Positions 1 through 5,388 of a DNA stretch of 6,821 bases are shown here, piece after piece (position 1 is the first letter of the stretch; the number at the start of each line of letters is the position of its first letter). The stretch spans positions 1 to 6,821 of the forward strand of contig CALGGP010000023.1 in the NCBI GenBank assembly GCA_937915885.1. Direction: 5' to 3'. Source of the DNA: an uncultured Selenomonadales bacterium (lineage in GTDB: Bacteria > Bacillota > Negativicutes > Selenomonadales > Selenomonadaceae). The notes below the pieces were generated by a model. That model was not told the DNA's origin and searched no databases. It saw nothing but the letters and a program-made list of their open reading frames with translations. The position numbers and the translations under genes were made by a program.

Positions 1-198
1 GCCGAGTTAATGCTTAGCAAGGTCGGAGCCGTTGCCGCGAACGCGAGATTGGCAGAAGAATTGACTGGCGAAGAACAGCAAGATTGCCGCTCGACAGCAA
101 AGGGCGCACTTGCCGAGCTCGAAACGTTCATTTTAATCTGCGTCCGCGTCGGCTACTTCGACGACCGCCAGATTTTTTTTCTCGACCAAAATTTTTAA
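1..198 (+). CDS. 3' end of an unrecognised gene (partial)
   Basis: Frame 1 is open from the first base to a TAA at 196-198, and it is the only plus frame without early stops, so the gene probably began upstream of the window. I do not recognise the family. The first 40 or so residues are Ala/Glu/Leu-rich and look like amphipathic helix (for example AELMLSKVGAVAANARLAEE). The last 20 residues (from about position 136) are less convincing, because this stretch is antisense to the small minus-strand gene ending at 133. Either the two genes overlap convergently by about 65 bases, or an indel hides the true stop; a TAA in the next frame sits near 134. An in-frame ATG at 10 has no clear ribosome site. 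The coding call for 1-130 is moderate, the exact end uncertain. Confidence 0.35.
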   Translation, partial: AELMLSKVGAVAANARLAEELTGEEQQDCRSTAKGALAELETFILICVRVGYFDDRQIFFLDQNF

Positions 199-319
199 CG
201 TCGAGCCGCCGTCGGAACGATCGATCGTCAACTCCCCCATCACGAAGCCCACAAATTTTTTCAGCGCCGATAATTTTCTCGCCGGTCTCCGAATCAATCT
301 CATCACTCCCGCCGCGCAT
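133..319 (-). pseudogene. Small unrecognised protein gene, apparent frameshift
   Basis: On the minus strand an ATG at 319 follows GAGGAG (326-331) with a 6-base spacer. Its frame gives a plausible acidic start (MRGGSDEIDSETGEKIIGAE), then turns into Arg-rich nonsense. If one A is dropped from the A6 run (T-run at 256-261 on the plus strand), the reading becomes KFVGFVMGELTIDRSDGG and ends ...LAVVEVADADAD at a TAA at 133-135, giving a protein of about 61 residues with the codon choice of its neighbours. The alternative needs no frameshift: an ATG at 303 in the second frame gives 56 residues, but its first codons are rare-type AGA/CGG and its ribosome site is poorly spaced. I do not recognise the family. 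It is divergent from the AMP-binding gene. The indel may be a sequencing error, a real mutation or a slippage site. Confidence 0.4.
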
Positions 320-346
320 TATAAACTCCTCGTCGTCCATCGTCAA
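318..346 (-). promoter_or_regulatory. Candidate sigma-70 promoter
   Basis: On the minus strand TTGACG (plus 341-346) and TATAAT (plus 318-323) are separated by exactly 17 bases, which is nearly the vegetative consensus. Transcription would start near 310 and run into the small gene ending at 133. The -10 box overlaps the ATG at 319, so if the promoter is real, translation must start inside the transcript (for example the ATG at 303), or this promoter serves another purpose. The match could be chance, since the same bases hold a good Shine-Dalgarno site for the 319 start. Confidence 0.4.
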
Positions 347-380
347 CGGATTTTCATTCGTTTGTTTTACAATTACGCTC

Positions 381-386
381 GAGGTG
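381..386 (+). promoter_or_regulatory. Ribosome binding site fixing the AMP-binding gene start
   Basis: GAGGTG stands 6 bases before the ATG at 393. The open frame continues upstream to 84, but that part has no ribosome site and is antisense to the small minus-strand gene. This site therefore sets the start at 393. The same GAGGTGATTG string precedes the cheV start. Confidence 0.75.
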
Positions 387-392
387 ATTGAC

Positions 393-1334
393 ATGAATTT
401 TTATGATCTGCTCGTCGAGCAAACAAACGCCGTCGGCGACAAAATTTTTCTCCGCATCGACGACCGATCGTTTACCTACAAAAAATTTCTCGCCACAGTC
501 GACGACGCCGCGCGGAATATTTCTTCCTCCGACAAAAATTTTTTCATCGACGACGAATCTCTCTTCGATCAAGCCGTAAAATTTTTCGCCGCTCAAGCCG
601 TCGGGCTCCGACCGATCATCATTCGCGTCGGCACTCAACCGTCCGACATTCCGTCCGCCAACGTCGACGACGTGATCGGAGTGATGAGCTCCGGCTCGAC
701 CGGTCCTTCTAAAATGTTTTTCCGATCCTTCGACAGTTGGGCGTCGTTTTTTCCCGTCCAAAATAAAATTTTCGGCGTCGACCGTCAATCGACGATGTTC
801 ATGCACGGCAGTCTTCGTTTTACCGGCAATCTCAACGCCTTTGTTTCGACAATGAGCGTCGGCGCCACGATCGTCGTCGGCACTCGGCTCAACGCCCGCG
901 CTTGGTTTGATCTCATCGACGGCTGCTCGACCGTTTATCTCATCCCGAAAAAATTGCATCTGCTCACGACGCTCGAGCGCAAAATTTATTCCGTCGACAC
1001 GATTTTTACCGGCTCTCAAAGCGTCGATGAAACACTCCGCGCGGAGCTCAAAAAAAATTTCCCCAACGCCCGATTGATCATCTACTACGGCGCCAGCGAA
1101 TTAAGTTTTGTGTCGTATAAAATTCTCGACGGCGCGGTCGAGAAAAATAATGTCGGGCGCGCGTTCGACGGTGTTTCGATCGAAATTCGCGACGGGATCA
1201 TTTACGTCGACAGCCCTTGGTTGGCGAGCGGACTGAAAAAGCCCTGCACCGTCGGAGACGCGGGGCATCTCAACGATGAGGGCGAATTGATTTTCGACGG
1301 ACGGGGAAAACAATGCGTAATGCGAAATGCGTAA
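393..1334 (+). CDS. Short AMP-binding (adenylate-forming) enzyme, C-terminal subdomain missing
   Basis: A 313-residue protein of the ANL superfamily, which activates carboxylic acids as acyl-adenylates, often to make acyl-CoA or load a carrier protein. Core motifs appear in order: the phosphate-binding loop SSGSTGPSK at residues 99-107, the adenine-binding YGASE at about 232-236, VGRAFDGVSIEIRDG near 255-270, and VGDAG at about 287-291 holding the ribose-binding Asp289, followed by FDGRGKQC. The chain stops at the hinge, so the small C-terminal subdomain with its catalytic lysine (motif A10) is absent. The N-terminal part is also short, with the P-loop near residue 100 instead of the usual 150-190. 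The last codons and the TAA come from an AATGCGT heptamer array (1312-1339), which suggests truncation. Substrate unknown; no carrier-protein or fatty-acid gene is visible nearby. The domain call is strong; whether the enzyme is active is doubtful. Confidence 0.8.
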   Translation: MNFYDLLVEQTNAVGDKIFLRIDDRSFTYKKFLATVDDAARNISSSDKNFFIDDESLFDQAVKFFAAQAVGLRPIIIRVGTQPSDIPSANVDDVIGVMSSGSTGPSKMFFRSFDSWASFFPVQNKIFGVDRQSTMFMHGSLRFTGNLNAFVSTMSVGATIVVGTRLNARAWFDLIDGCSTVYLIPKKLHLLTTLERKIYSVDTIFTGSQSVDETLRAELKKNFPNARLIIYYGASELSFVSYKILDGAVEKNNVGRAFDGVSIEIRDGIIYVDSPWLASGLKKPCTVGDAGHLNDEGELIFDGRGKQCVMRNA

Positions 1335-1342
1335 TGCGTAAT
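1312..1342 (+). repeat. Heptamer tandem repeat (AATGCGT x4, one variant)
   Basis: Four contiguous 7-base units: AATGCGT at 1312, AATGCGA at 1319, AATGCGT at 1326 and 1333, then a partial AAT at 1340. The array supplies the last residues and the stop codon of the AMP-binding gene and leads directly into the GC-rich hairpin element. Confidence 0.85.
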
Positions 1343-1351
1343 TGGGGATTT

Positions 1352-1466
1352 GGCGCCGCCGATGTGGATTGAGCGCCGAGCTCAAGGTTGAGGCGCCGCC
1401 GGCGCGGGTGGGAACCACGGGCTAAGTCGGGCGCCGACCTCGGGGGGCGGGAGCGTCGGCGGCGCC
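1352..1466. repeat. GC-rich multi-hairpin intergenic element
   Basis: An outer inverted repeat of 11 perfect bases (GGCGCCGCCGA at 1352-1362 against TCGGCGGCGCC at 1456-1466), extendable to about 14 pairs with G-U wobbles, encloses a run of small hairpins: GAGC/GCTC (1371-1383), CTCAA/TTGAG (1381-1392), GCGCC/GGCGC (1393-1405), GTGG/CCAC (1408-1418) and GTCGG/CCGAC (1426-1438). It lies between the convergent 3' ends of the AMP-binding gene and cobC, and is much more GC-rich than its flanks. No long T-tract follows it on either strand, so it is not a standard terminator. It resembles REP/BIME-type or miniature mobile repeats; other copies cannot be checked here. Confidence 0.6.
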
Positions 1467-1493
1467 CACAAAAAAAACGGACGGGAGATAAAA

Positions 1494-2105
1494 TTAAAGT
1501 TTATGGAGATGGGCAATAGAATTTATCAGCTCGACAGAGAAGCCCCCTTCGTCGACGCGAAAAATATTCACCGCCGTGTTAAACTGCTTGAGCGCCCACA
1601 TTTTTTTCAACGGCATGCTCAGGACGGCGGCAATGATCGTCCGCAACACTCCGCCGTGAGTGACGCCGACCACCGTCTGATTATGATGCGCACGGATGAT
1701 CTCGTAAAGCGCCTCCATCGCCCGCGCCTGCACGTCCGAAAATTTCTCGCCGCCCTCGGGCGTATACTTGTCGGGATCAAGAAAAAAAGTTTTGAACTCG
1801 TTCGGGTGCGCCAACGCCAGCTCCTCAAAACTTCGTCCTTCCCATTGCCCGTAGCTCGCTTCCCGCAATTTTTTCGTCAAATACATCTCAACGCCGAATT
1901 TGTCTCGAATGATCTCCGCCGTCGTCCGCGCACGTCGCAGGTCGCTCGAATAAACCGCGTCAATGTGCTCGACGGGGAAATGCGCCGCCAATAAATGTGC
2001 CTGATGCACGCCCTCCGGCGCCAGCTCCACGTCCGAATGCCCTTGAAACATTTTGCGCGCGTTCCATTGCGTTTCGCCGTGCCGGATCAATATCAGCTTC
2101 GTCAA
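1494..2105 (-). CDS. cobC: Histidine phosphatase, probable alpha-ribazole phosphatase CobC
   Basis: A 203-residue cytoplasmic enzyme of the histidine phosphatase (phosphoglycerate-mutase-like) superfamily. Catalytic residues are visible: RHG with the phospho-accepting His9, Arg58 in SSDLRRAR, Glu82 in LREASYGQWEG and His150 in THGG. The family also includes phosphoglycerate mutases, but the LREASYGQWEG segment and its place directly after cobD point to alpha-ribazole-5'-phosphate phosphatase, which removes the phosphate of the lower-ligand nucleoside in cobalamin assembly. The start is TTG at 2105, immediately after the cobD TAG (2108-2106), with AAAGGA in the cobD tail about 9 bases upstream as ribosome site. 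Translation is therefore probably coupled to cobD. It is the last gene of the pair; downstream lies the hairpin element. Family call is near certain, the specific substrate fairly likely. Confidence 0.85.
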   Translation of the reverse strand: MTKLILIRHGETQWNARKMFQGHSDVELAPEGVHQAHLLAAHFPVEHIDAVYSSDLRRARTTAEIIRDKFGVEMYLTKKLREASYGQWEGRSFEELALAHPNEFKTFFLDPDKYTPEGGEKFSDVQARAMEALYEIIRAHHNQTVVGVTHGGVLRTIIAAVLSMPLKKMWALKQFNTAVNIFRVDEGGFSVELINSIAHLHKL

Positions 2106-3083
2106 CTACATCAGTCCTTTCAAACAATCGATGATTAAATCATTCTCCGCGCGGAGCCGAATCGCCATGCGGATAAACCGACCGTCGAGCCCGCGAAAAT
2201 TCCCGCAGCTCCTCACCAATATATTATTTTTTTTCAAGCCGTCAATAATTTTTTTCGCCGCCGCTTCCGTCCAACATCGAAACAAAATAAAATTCGCCGT
2301 CGGCTCGAAAACTTTCAGCCCGTCGATCGCGCTCAATCGCTCGAAAACATAACGACGCTCGACTTCGATCCAACGGCGCGTCCGATCTAAATATTTTTGA
2401 TTATCGAGCGCGGCGACTCCCGCGATTTGCGCCAAATAATTTACATTCCACACGTCCTTCGATTGTTCGAGACGCTCAATAATTTTTTTATCGGCGACCG
2501 CAAAGCCCAATCGGAGCCCGGGGATCGCGTAAATTTTTGTCAACGATTGGACGACGATCAATCCTTCGCGCCGACCGACGAATTTTTTTACCGAGTGCTC
2601 GTCGCCGACAAAATCTATAAAGGATTCATCGACAATCACCGTCGCCGCCGTCGAATGTAAAATCTCGTCGACCAAGCGCAATTGCCCCGTCGGATTGTTC
2701 GGATTGCATAGGATTATATTTTCCGCCGTCGCCGACATTTTGAGCCCCGCCGCGAGTGCCGCACGCTCGTATTCGCTGAACGTCGGCGTCGGAATAAAAA
2801 TTTCCTTCGGCTCGAGCAATCGGAAATACACATAAAAAAATTCCGCCGCGCCGTTGAATACCGCAATGTTCTCAACGTCGAGATCGTATCGACGGGCGAT
2901 CGCCGCCTTCAACAGTCGCGCCTCGGGATCGGGATAATGTTCGATGCCGTAAAGATTTTTTTCGAGCGCCGTCCGCACCGTCGAAGGCATGCCGAACGGA
3001 TTAATATTGGCGCTGAAGTCAAGCCAATTTTTTTGACGACCGTCGGCGTCATAAACGCGACCGCCATGCTCGAACGGTTTCAT
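2106..3083 (-). CDS. cobD: L-threonine-O-3-phosphate decarboxylase CobD
   Basis: A 325-residue fold-type I PLP enzyme. CobD decarboxylates L-threonine phosphate to (R)-1-amino-2-propanol phosphate, the linker between corrin ring and nucleotide loop of cobalamin. Visible signs: the CobD-type N-terminus HGG...LDFSANINPFG (residues 6-31), YPDPEARLL near 50, NPNNPTG (127-133), VDESF with the PLP-contacting Asp152, the Schiff-base Lys183 in SLTKIYAIPGLRLGF, and the carboxylate-binding Arg305 in FIRMAIR. HisC is the nearest alternative, but the N-terminal motif, the shorter length and the cobC neighbour favour CobD. The start is ATG 3083, with GGAGGAG (3091-3097) 7 bases upstream. The open frame extends to 3236, but that part is an out-of-frame reading of a duplicated copy of the gene's own 5' end. 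No cobalamin riboswitch is visible upstream. Confidence 0.9.
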   Translation of the reverse strand: MKPFEHGGRVYDADGRQKNWLDFSANINPFGMPSTVRTALEKNLYGIEHYPDPEARLLKAAIARRYDLDVENIAVFNGAAEFFYVYFRLLEPKEIFIPTPTFSEYERAALAAGLKMSATAENIILCNPNNPTGQLRLVDEILHSTAATVIVDESFIDFVGDEHSVKKFVGRREGLIVVQSLTKIYAIPGLRLGFAVADKKIIERLEQSKDVWNVNYLAQIAGVAALDNQKYLDRTRRWIEVERRYVFERLSAIDGLKVFEPTANFILFRCWTEAAAKKIIDGLKKNNILVRSCGNFRGLDGRFIRMAIRLRAENDLIIDCLKGLM

Positions 3084-3112
3084 CTGATCACTCCTCCGAC
3101 AAAAGTTTTGCG
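2964..3112 (-). repeat. Direct repeat copy A: true 5' end of cobD
   Basis: This 149-base unit covers the ribosome binding site and first 40 codons of cobD. It aligns without gaps to 3127-3275 at an offset of 163 bases, with 7 mismatches by my count. Confidence 0.93.
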
Positions 3113-3246
3113 TCAAGCGAACGAGTGAGCGCCGTCCGCACCGTCGAAGGCATGCCGAGCGGATTGATATTGGCGCTGAAGTCAAGCCAATTTTTTTGAC
3201 GACCGTCGGCATCATAAACGCGACCACCATGCTCAAACGGTTTCAT
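3088..3246 (-). pseudogene. 52-residue cobD N-terminal mini-ORF, possibly a translated leader
   Basis: Starting at the ATG of copy B, this ORF repeats the first 40 residues of CobD (with Leu for Phe at 30), then adds TRSLDAKLLSEE and stops at TGA (3090-3088). It has a full ribosome site, GGAGGAG 7 bases before the start. Its stop lies between the cobD ribosome site and the cobD ATG, only 4 bases before that ATG, so ribosomes finishing the mini-ORF could restart on cobD. It has no PLP lysine and cannot be an enzyme. The simplest origin is a tandem duplication or recombination between two cobD copies; the mostly synonymous differences hint that both copies were once under protein-level selection. 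A regulatory or leader role is speculative. Confidence 0.6.
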
Positions 3247-3275
3247 CAGATCACTCCTCCGATAAAAGTTTTGCG
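3127..3275 (-). repeat. Direct repeat copy B: duplicated cobD 5' end
   Basis: Second copy of the 149-base unit, separated from copy A by 14 bases (3113-3126). It keeps the GGAGGAG site (3254-3260) and the ATG at 3246. Five of the seven differences fall in codons: four are third-position synonymous changes and one changes Phe30 to Leu. The other two lie in the spacer and just upstream of the ribosome site. Confidence 0.93.
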
Positions 3276-3307
3276 GCAGGCAGGAATTGAAGGCTCCGTA
3301 TCGAAAA

Positions 3308-3320
3308 TTGATCGAATCAA
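3308..3320. promoter_or_regulatory. Short palindrome between divergent genes
   Basis: TTGAT-CGA-ATCAA is a perfect 5-base-arm inverted repeat in the roughly 95-base gap between the cobD mini-ORF start (3246) and cheV (3341). It could be an operator for either gene, but the arms are short and AT-rich, so chance is likely. I see no clear -35/-10 pair for either direction in this gap. Confidence 0.25.
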
Positions 3321-3327
3321 GAACTAC

Positions 3328-3333
3328 GAGGTG
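3328..3333 (+). promoter_or_regulatory. Ribosome binding site deciding the cheV start
   Basis: GAGGTG lies 7 bases before TTG 3341 but only 1 base before TTG 3335, which is in the same frame. Normal spacing therefore favours the start at 3341. Confidence 0.7.
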
Positions 3334-3340
3334 ATTGGAA

Positions 3341-4306
3341 TTGGCAAGTGAGAGTGCGCGCGCGGGCGCCGAGACTGCCGGCGACAAGAAAGGCATACTG
3401 CTCGAGTCCGGCACGAACGAATTTGAAATAGTCGAGTTCAGCATCGGGCACGTCAATTACGGGATCAACGTGGCGAAAGTGCGCGAAGTCATTCAACGCG
3501 CGCCGGTGACCGCCATGCCGCAAGTTCATCCGTACGTCGACGGGCTGTTCACACTGCGCGGCAAGGCGATCCCGCTGGTGAATCTGCCGCGCTGCCTAAA
3601 CGTGATGTCGACGGAGGAGCCGAAGAACATCATCGTCACCGAGATCAACAAATTCTCGATCGGATTTTTGGTCGACAACGTCTCGCGCATCCATCGAATT
3701 TCGTGGAAGGACATGGAGCCGGCGCCGGAGGTGGGCGATCAATCGCGCGTGGTCGGCATCTTGAAAATGACTGATCGCATCGTATTGTTGCTCGACTTTG
3801 AAACAATCATAGCAGAAATCAACCCCGAGATCAATGCGAAGCTGACGACGGTCGAGGACAGTTCGCCGGACTCTCGAGCGTTGCGTGCGCAAGTGCATGT
3901 GGTGGTGGCGGAGGACTCGGCGATGCTGAGAGATTTGCTCGTGACGACGCTGCATGACTCGGGCTATCGTTTCGTGCGGGACTTCGGCAATGGTCAGGAC
4001 GCGTGGGATTATCTCCAAAATTTGGCGGCGAAAGACGGTCCGATCGACAAACACGTCGGGCTGGTGGTGAGCGACGTCGAGATGCCGAAGATGGACGGTC
4101 ATCGATTGCTGAAGTTGGTGCGCGAGAACGATCGCTTAAAAGATGTGCCGTTCGTGCTGTTCTCGTCATTGATCAGCGAAGAGATGAAGCTCAAGGGCGA
4201 GCAGCTGGGCGCGAGCGGTCAGATATCGAAGCCGGAAATCAGCCAGCTGATCGGGCTGTTGGATACGTTGATCTTCGGCAAGACGCTCAAAACCGACGAC
4301 GAATGA
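3341..4306 (+). CDS. cheV: Chemotaxis coupling protein CheV (CheW-receiver fusion)
   Basis: A 321-residue cytoplasmic protein. CheV couples chemoreceptors to the CheA kinase and takes part in adaptation through its own phosphorylation. Residues from about 20 to 165 form a CheW-like domain (NEFEIVEFSIGHVNYGINVAKVRE at its start is typical, as is GLFTLRGKAIPLVNL). Residues from about 186 to 310 form a receiver domain with the acidic pair Glu191-Asp192, phospho-acceptor Asp245 in SDVEMPKMDG, Ser275 or Ser276 in FSS, and Lys297 in SKPE, so all catalytic positions are present. The start is TTG 3341, chosen by ribosome site spacing; TTG 3335 is a less likely alternative. It stands alone, divergent from cobD, with a terminator after it; no other chemotaxis genes are in view. 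Its codons (more AAG, CTG, GTG, AAC) differ from those of its neighbours. Confidence 0.93.
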   Translation: MASESARAGAETAGDKKGILLESGTNEFEIVEFSIGHVNYGINVAKVREVIQRAPVTAMPQVHPYVDGLFTLRGKAIPLVNLPRCLNVMSTEEPKNIIVTEINKFSIGFLVDNVSRIHRISWKDMEPAPEVGDQSRVVGILKMTDRIVLLLDFETIIAEINPEINAKLTTVEDSSPDSRALRAQVHVVVAEDSAMLRDLLVTTLHDSGYRFVRDFGNGQDAWDYLQNLAAKDGPIDKHVGLVVSDVEMPKMDGHRLLKLVRENDRLKDVPFVLFSSLISEEMKLKGEQLGASGQISKPEISQLIGLLDTLIFGKTLKTDDE

Positions 4307-4339
4307 TCGGACGGACGGAAATTGGTACGATGAATGCAG

Positions 4340-4369
4340 GGAGCGCGATTGAGGCGCTCCTTCTCGTTT
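4340..4369 (+). terminator. Intrinsic terminator after cheV
   Basis: GGAGCGC (4340-4346), a 7-base loop GATTGAG and GCGCTCC (4354-4360) form a perfect 7-pair stem, followed by TTCTCGTTT. It starts 33 bases after the cheV stop and ends before the ribosome site of the next small ORF. The T-tract is interrupted by C and G, so termination may be partial. Confidence 0.65.
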
Positions 4370-4387
4370 CATGCGGAGGAATTTTTT

Positions 4388-4477
4388 ATGCAGGTGCGCG
4401 AAGATGCCAACGGGAATAAAATTTATGTCGGCGAAAAGGTTGCGATCACAGACGGCAACGTGAAATTCAAGATTTAA
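4388..4477 (+). CDS. Start of an unrecognised bacterial gene, cut at the junction
   Basis: An ATG at 4388 follows a strong GGAGGA (4375-4380) with a 7-base spacer. The frame encodes 29 residues, hydrophilic and of bacterial codon use (MQVREDANGNKIYVGEKVAI and nine more), then reaches TAA exactly where the DNA turns AT-rich. The good ribosome site and natural-looking protein suggest the true gene is longer and continues in bacterial DNA not present here, so the stop is probably an artefact of the join. No family recognised. It sits directly downstream of the cheV terminator. Confidence 0.45.
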   Translation: MQVREDANGNKIYVGEKVAITDGNVKFKI

Positions 4478-4480
4478 ATG
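4460..4480. other. Bacterial/eukaryotic sequence junction
   Basis: Left of this point are SD-led bacterial genes of moderate to high GC. Right of it the sequence is extremely AT-rich and codes for eukaryotic protein families. The exact breakpoint cannot be fixed: bacterial-looking codons run to about 4465 and the AT-rich reading frame is convincing from 4471. The join interrupts ORFs on both sides. Confidence 0.85.
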
Positions 4481-5388
4481 ATACATTTCATTCTTTAAAT
4501 TCTTTTAATGAATTTTATGATTATTTAAAATCAGCATCAACCAATAAAAAATTAAATATCGAAAAAGTTAATGATAAAATTTTAATATTACAAAAACAAC
4601 CAAAAATAGAAATTGAACTATTTAAAGAAAAAAAAGATTTTGAGGAAAACATTAAAGAAATTTTCGAAGAATTATCAATAATGAAAGAAAAAATAAAAGA
4701 TATTGATACTTTAAAAAGTGAAAATAAAGAATTAAAAAAAGAAATTAATGATTTGAAAAATAAAATTAATTTATTGGAAAGGAAAAATATAGATAATAAT
4801 AATGTAAAAGATAAACTAGAAATGGATAAATCCATGATAATAAAAGAAAATGAAGAGGATATGATAATATTAGAAATAGAAAAGAGAATGAATAAACAAA
4901 TAAAAAAATTAAAAAAGTTATATCAAGCAACTGTTGATGGAGGTGATTCAAAAAATTTTCATTTAAAATGTGATAATATTCCAAATACTTTAGTTCTTAT
5001 AAAATCAGAAGGAGAAAGAAGATTTGGAGGATTTACAACAATACCATGGAAATCAGAAGAAGAATTTGTAATGGATTCAAAAATGACAACTTTTGTTTTT
5101 TCTTTGGACACTAAGAAAATATATAATTTAAAAAGTATAAATGAAAATGCCGTTTATCATTGCATAAATTCAGGCCCTTGTTTTGGTAATGGCAGAGATA
5201 TTGCTTTAGATGGAAATCCAATTAAAGAAAATACTTTATTTACTAATAAATTTAGTTTTGATTATCAAGAGGATAATCAACCATTATCTGAATATTATTC
5301 TTATAATAGAGGAAAGGTAGTTGAATATGAGGTTTATCAAATATTATTTATTGTTAAAAATGGAAGAATATTCATATCCAATAAATAG
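4471..5388 (+). CDS. TLDc-domain protein with N-terminal coiled coil (5' truncated, eukaryotic)
   Basis: The frame is open from 4420 (after a TAA at 4417) and looks coding from about 4471, ending at TAG 5386-5388; roughly 305 residues are eukaryotic. The first in-frame ATG is at 4681, inside the coiled coil, so the true start lies beyond the junction. From about 4620 to 4910 the chain is Lys/Glu/Leu/Ile-rich with heptad character (KENKELKKEINDLKNKINLL-like segments). The TLDc domain spans about 4918-5347: LYQATVDGGDSKNFHLKCD, then LVLIKSEGERRFGGFTT, FVFSLDTKKIYNL, GPCFGNGRDI, and EYEVYQILF at its end. In known eukaryotic TLDc proteins (OXR1, NCOA7, TBC1D24) the domain acts in oxidative stress resistance and V-ATPase regulation; many protist copies are uncharacterised. 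The function here is unknown. Its tail overlaps the start of ATE1 in another frame. Confidence 0.85.
   Translation, partial: DLNDTFHSLNSFNEFYDYLKSASTNKKLNIEKVNDKILILQKQPKIEIELFKEKKDFEENIKEIFEELSIMKEKIKDIDTLKSENKELKKEINDLKNKINLLERKNIDNNNVKDKLEMDKSMIIKENEEDMIILEIEKRMNKQIKKLKKLYQATVDGGDSKNFHLKCDNIPNTLVLIKSEGERRFGGFTTIPWKSEEEFVMDSKMTTFVFSLDTKKIYNLKSINENAVYHCINSGPCFGNGRDIALDGNPIKENTLFTNKFSFDYQEDNQPLSEYYSYNRGKVVEYEVYQILFIVKNGRIFISNK

Noticed and set aside
84..392. Upstream extension of the AMP-binding reading frame to an ATG at 84
   Set aside because: The added residues are Ser/Pro/Arg-rich and unlike the family, there is no ribosome site, and the stretch is antisense to the small minus-strand gene; ATG 393 has a good SD.
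354..1019. Long minus-strand ORF opposite the AMP-binding gene
   Set aside because: Asp/Arg/Val-rich antisense shadow of a gene with clear ANL motifs on the other strand.
1456..1480. Terminator for the AMP-binding gene or cobC at the hairpin and A8 run
   Set aside because: On the plus strand the stem is followed by A, not T; on the minus strand the T8 tract comes before the stem, and no hairpin precedes it.
3084..3236. N-terminal extension of CobD starting at 3236
   Set aside because: It is an out-of-frame reading of the duplicated 5' end (copy B); the true start has GGAGGAG and the conserved CobD N-terminus.
3276..3340. Cobalamin riboswitch upstream of cobD
   Set aside because: The gap is only about 95 bases to cheV, far too short for the known B12 riboswitch, and no B12-box-like element is seen.
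4003..4486. ORFs on both strands over the 3' end of cheV
   Set aside because: Shadow frames of the receiver domain; no ribosome site and Arg-rich composition.
4681..4683. ATG 4681 as the true start of the TLDc protein
   Set aside because: The same frame is open and protein-like for about 70 codons upstream to the junction, so this is an internal methionine.
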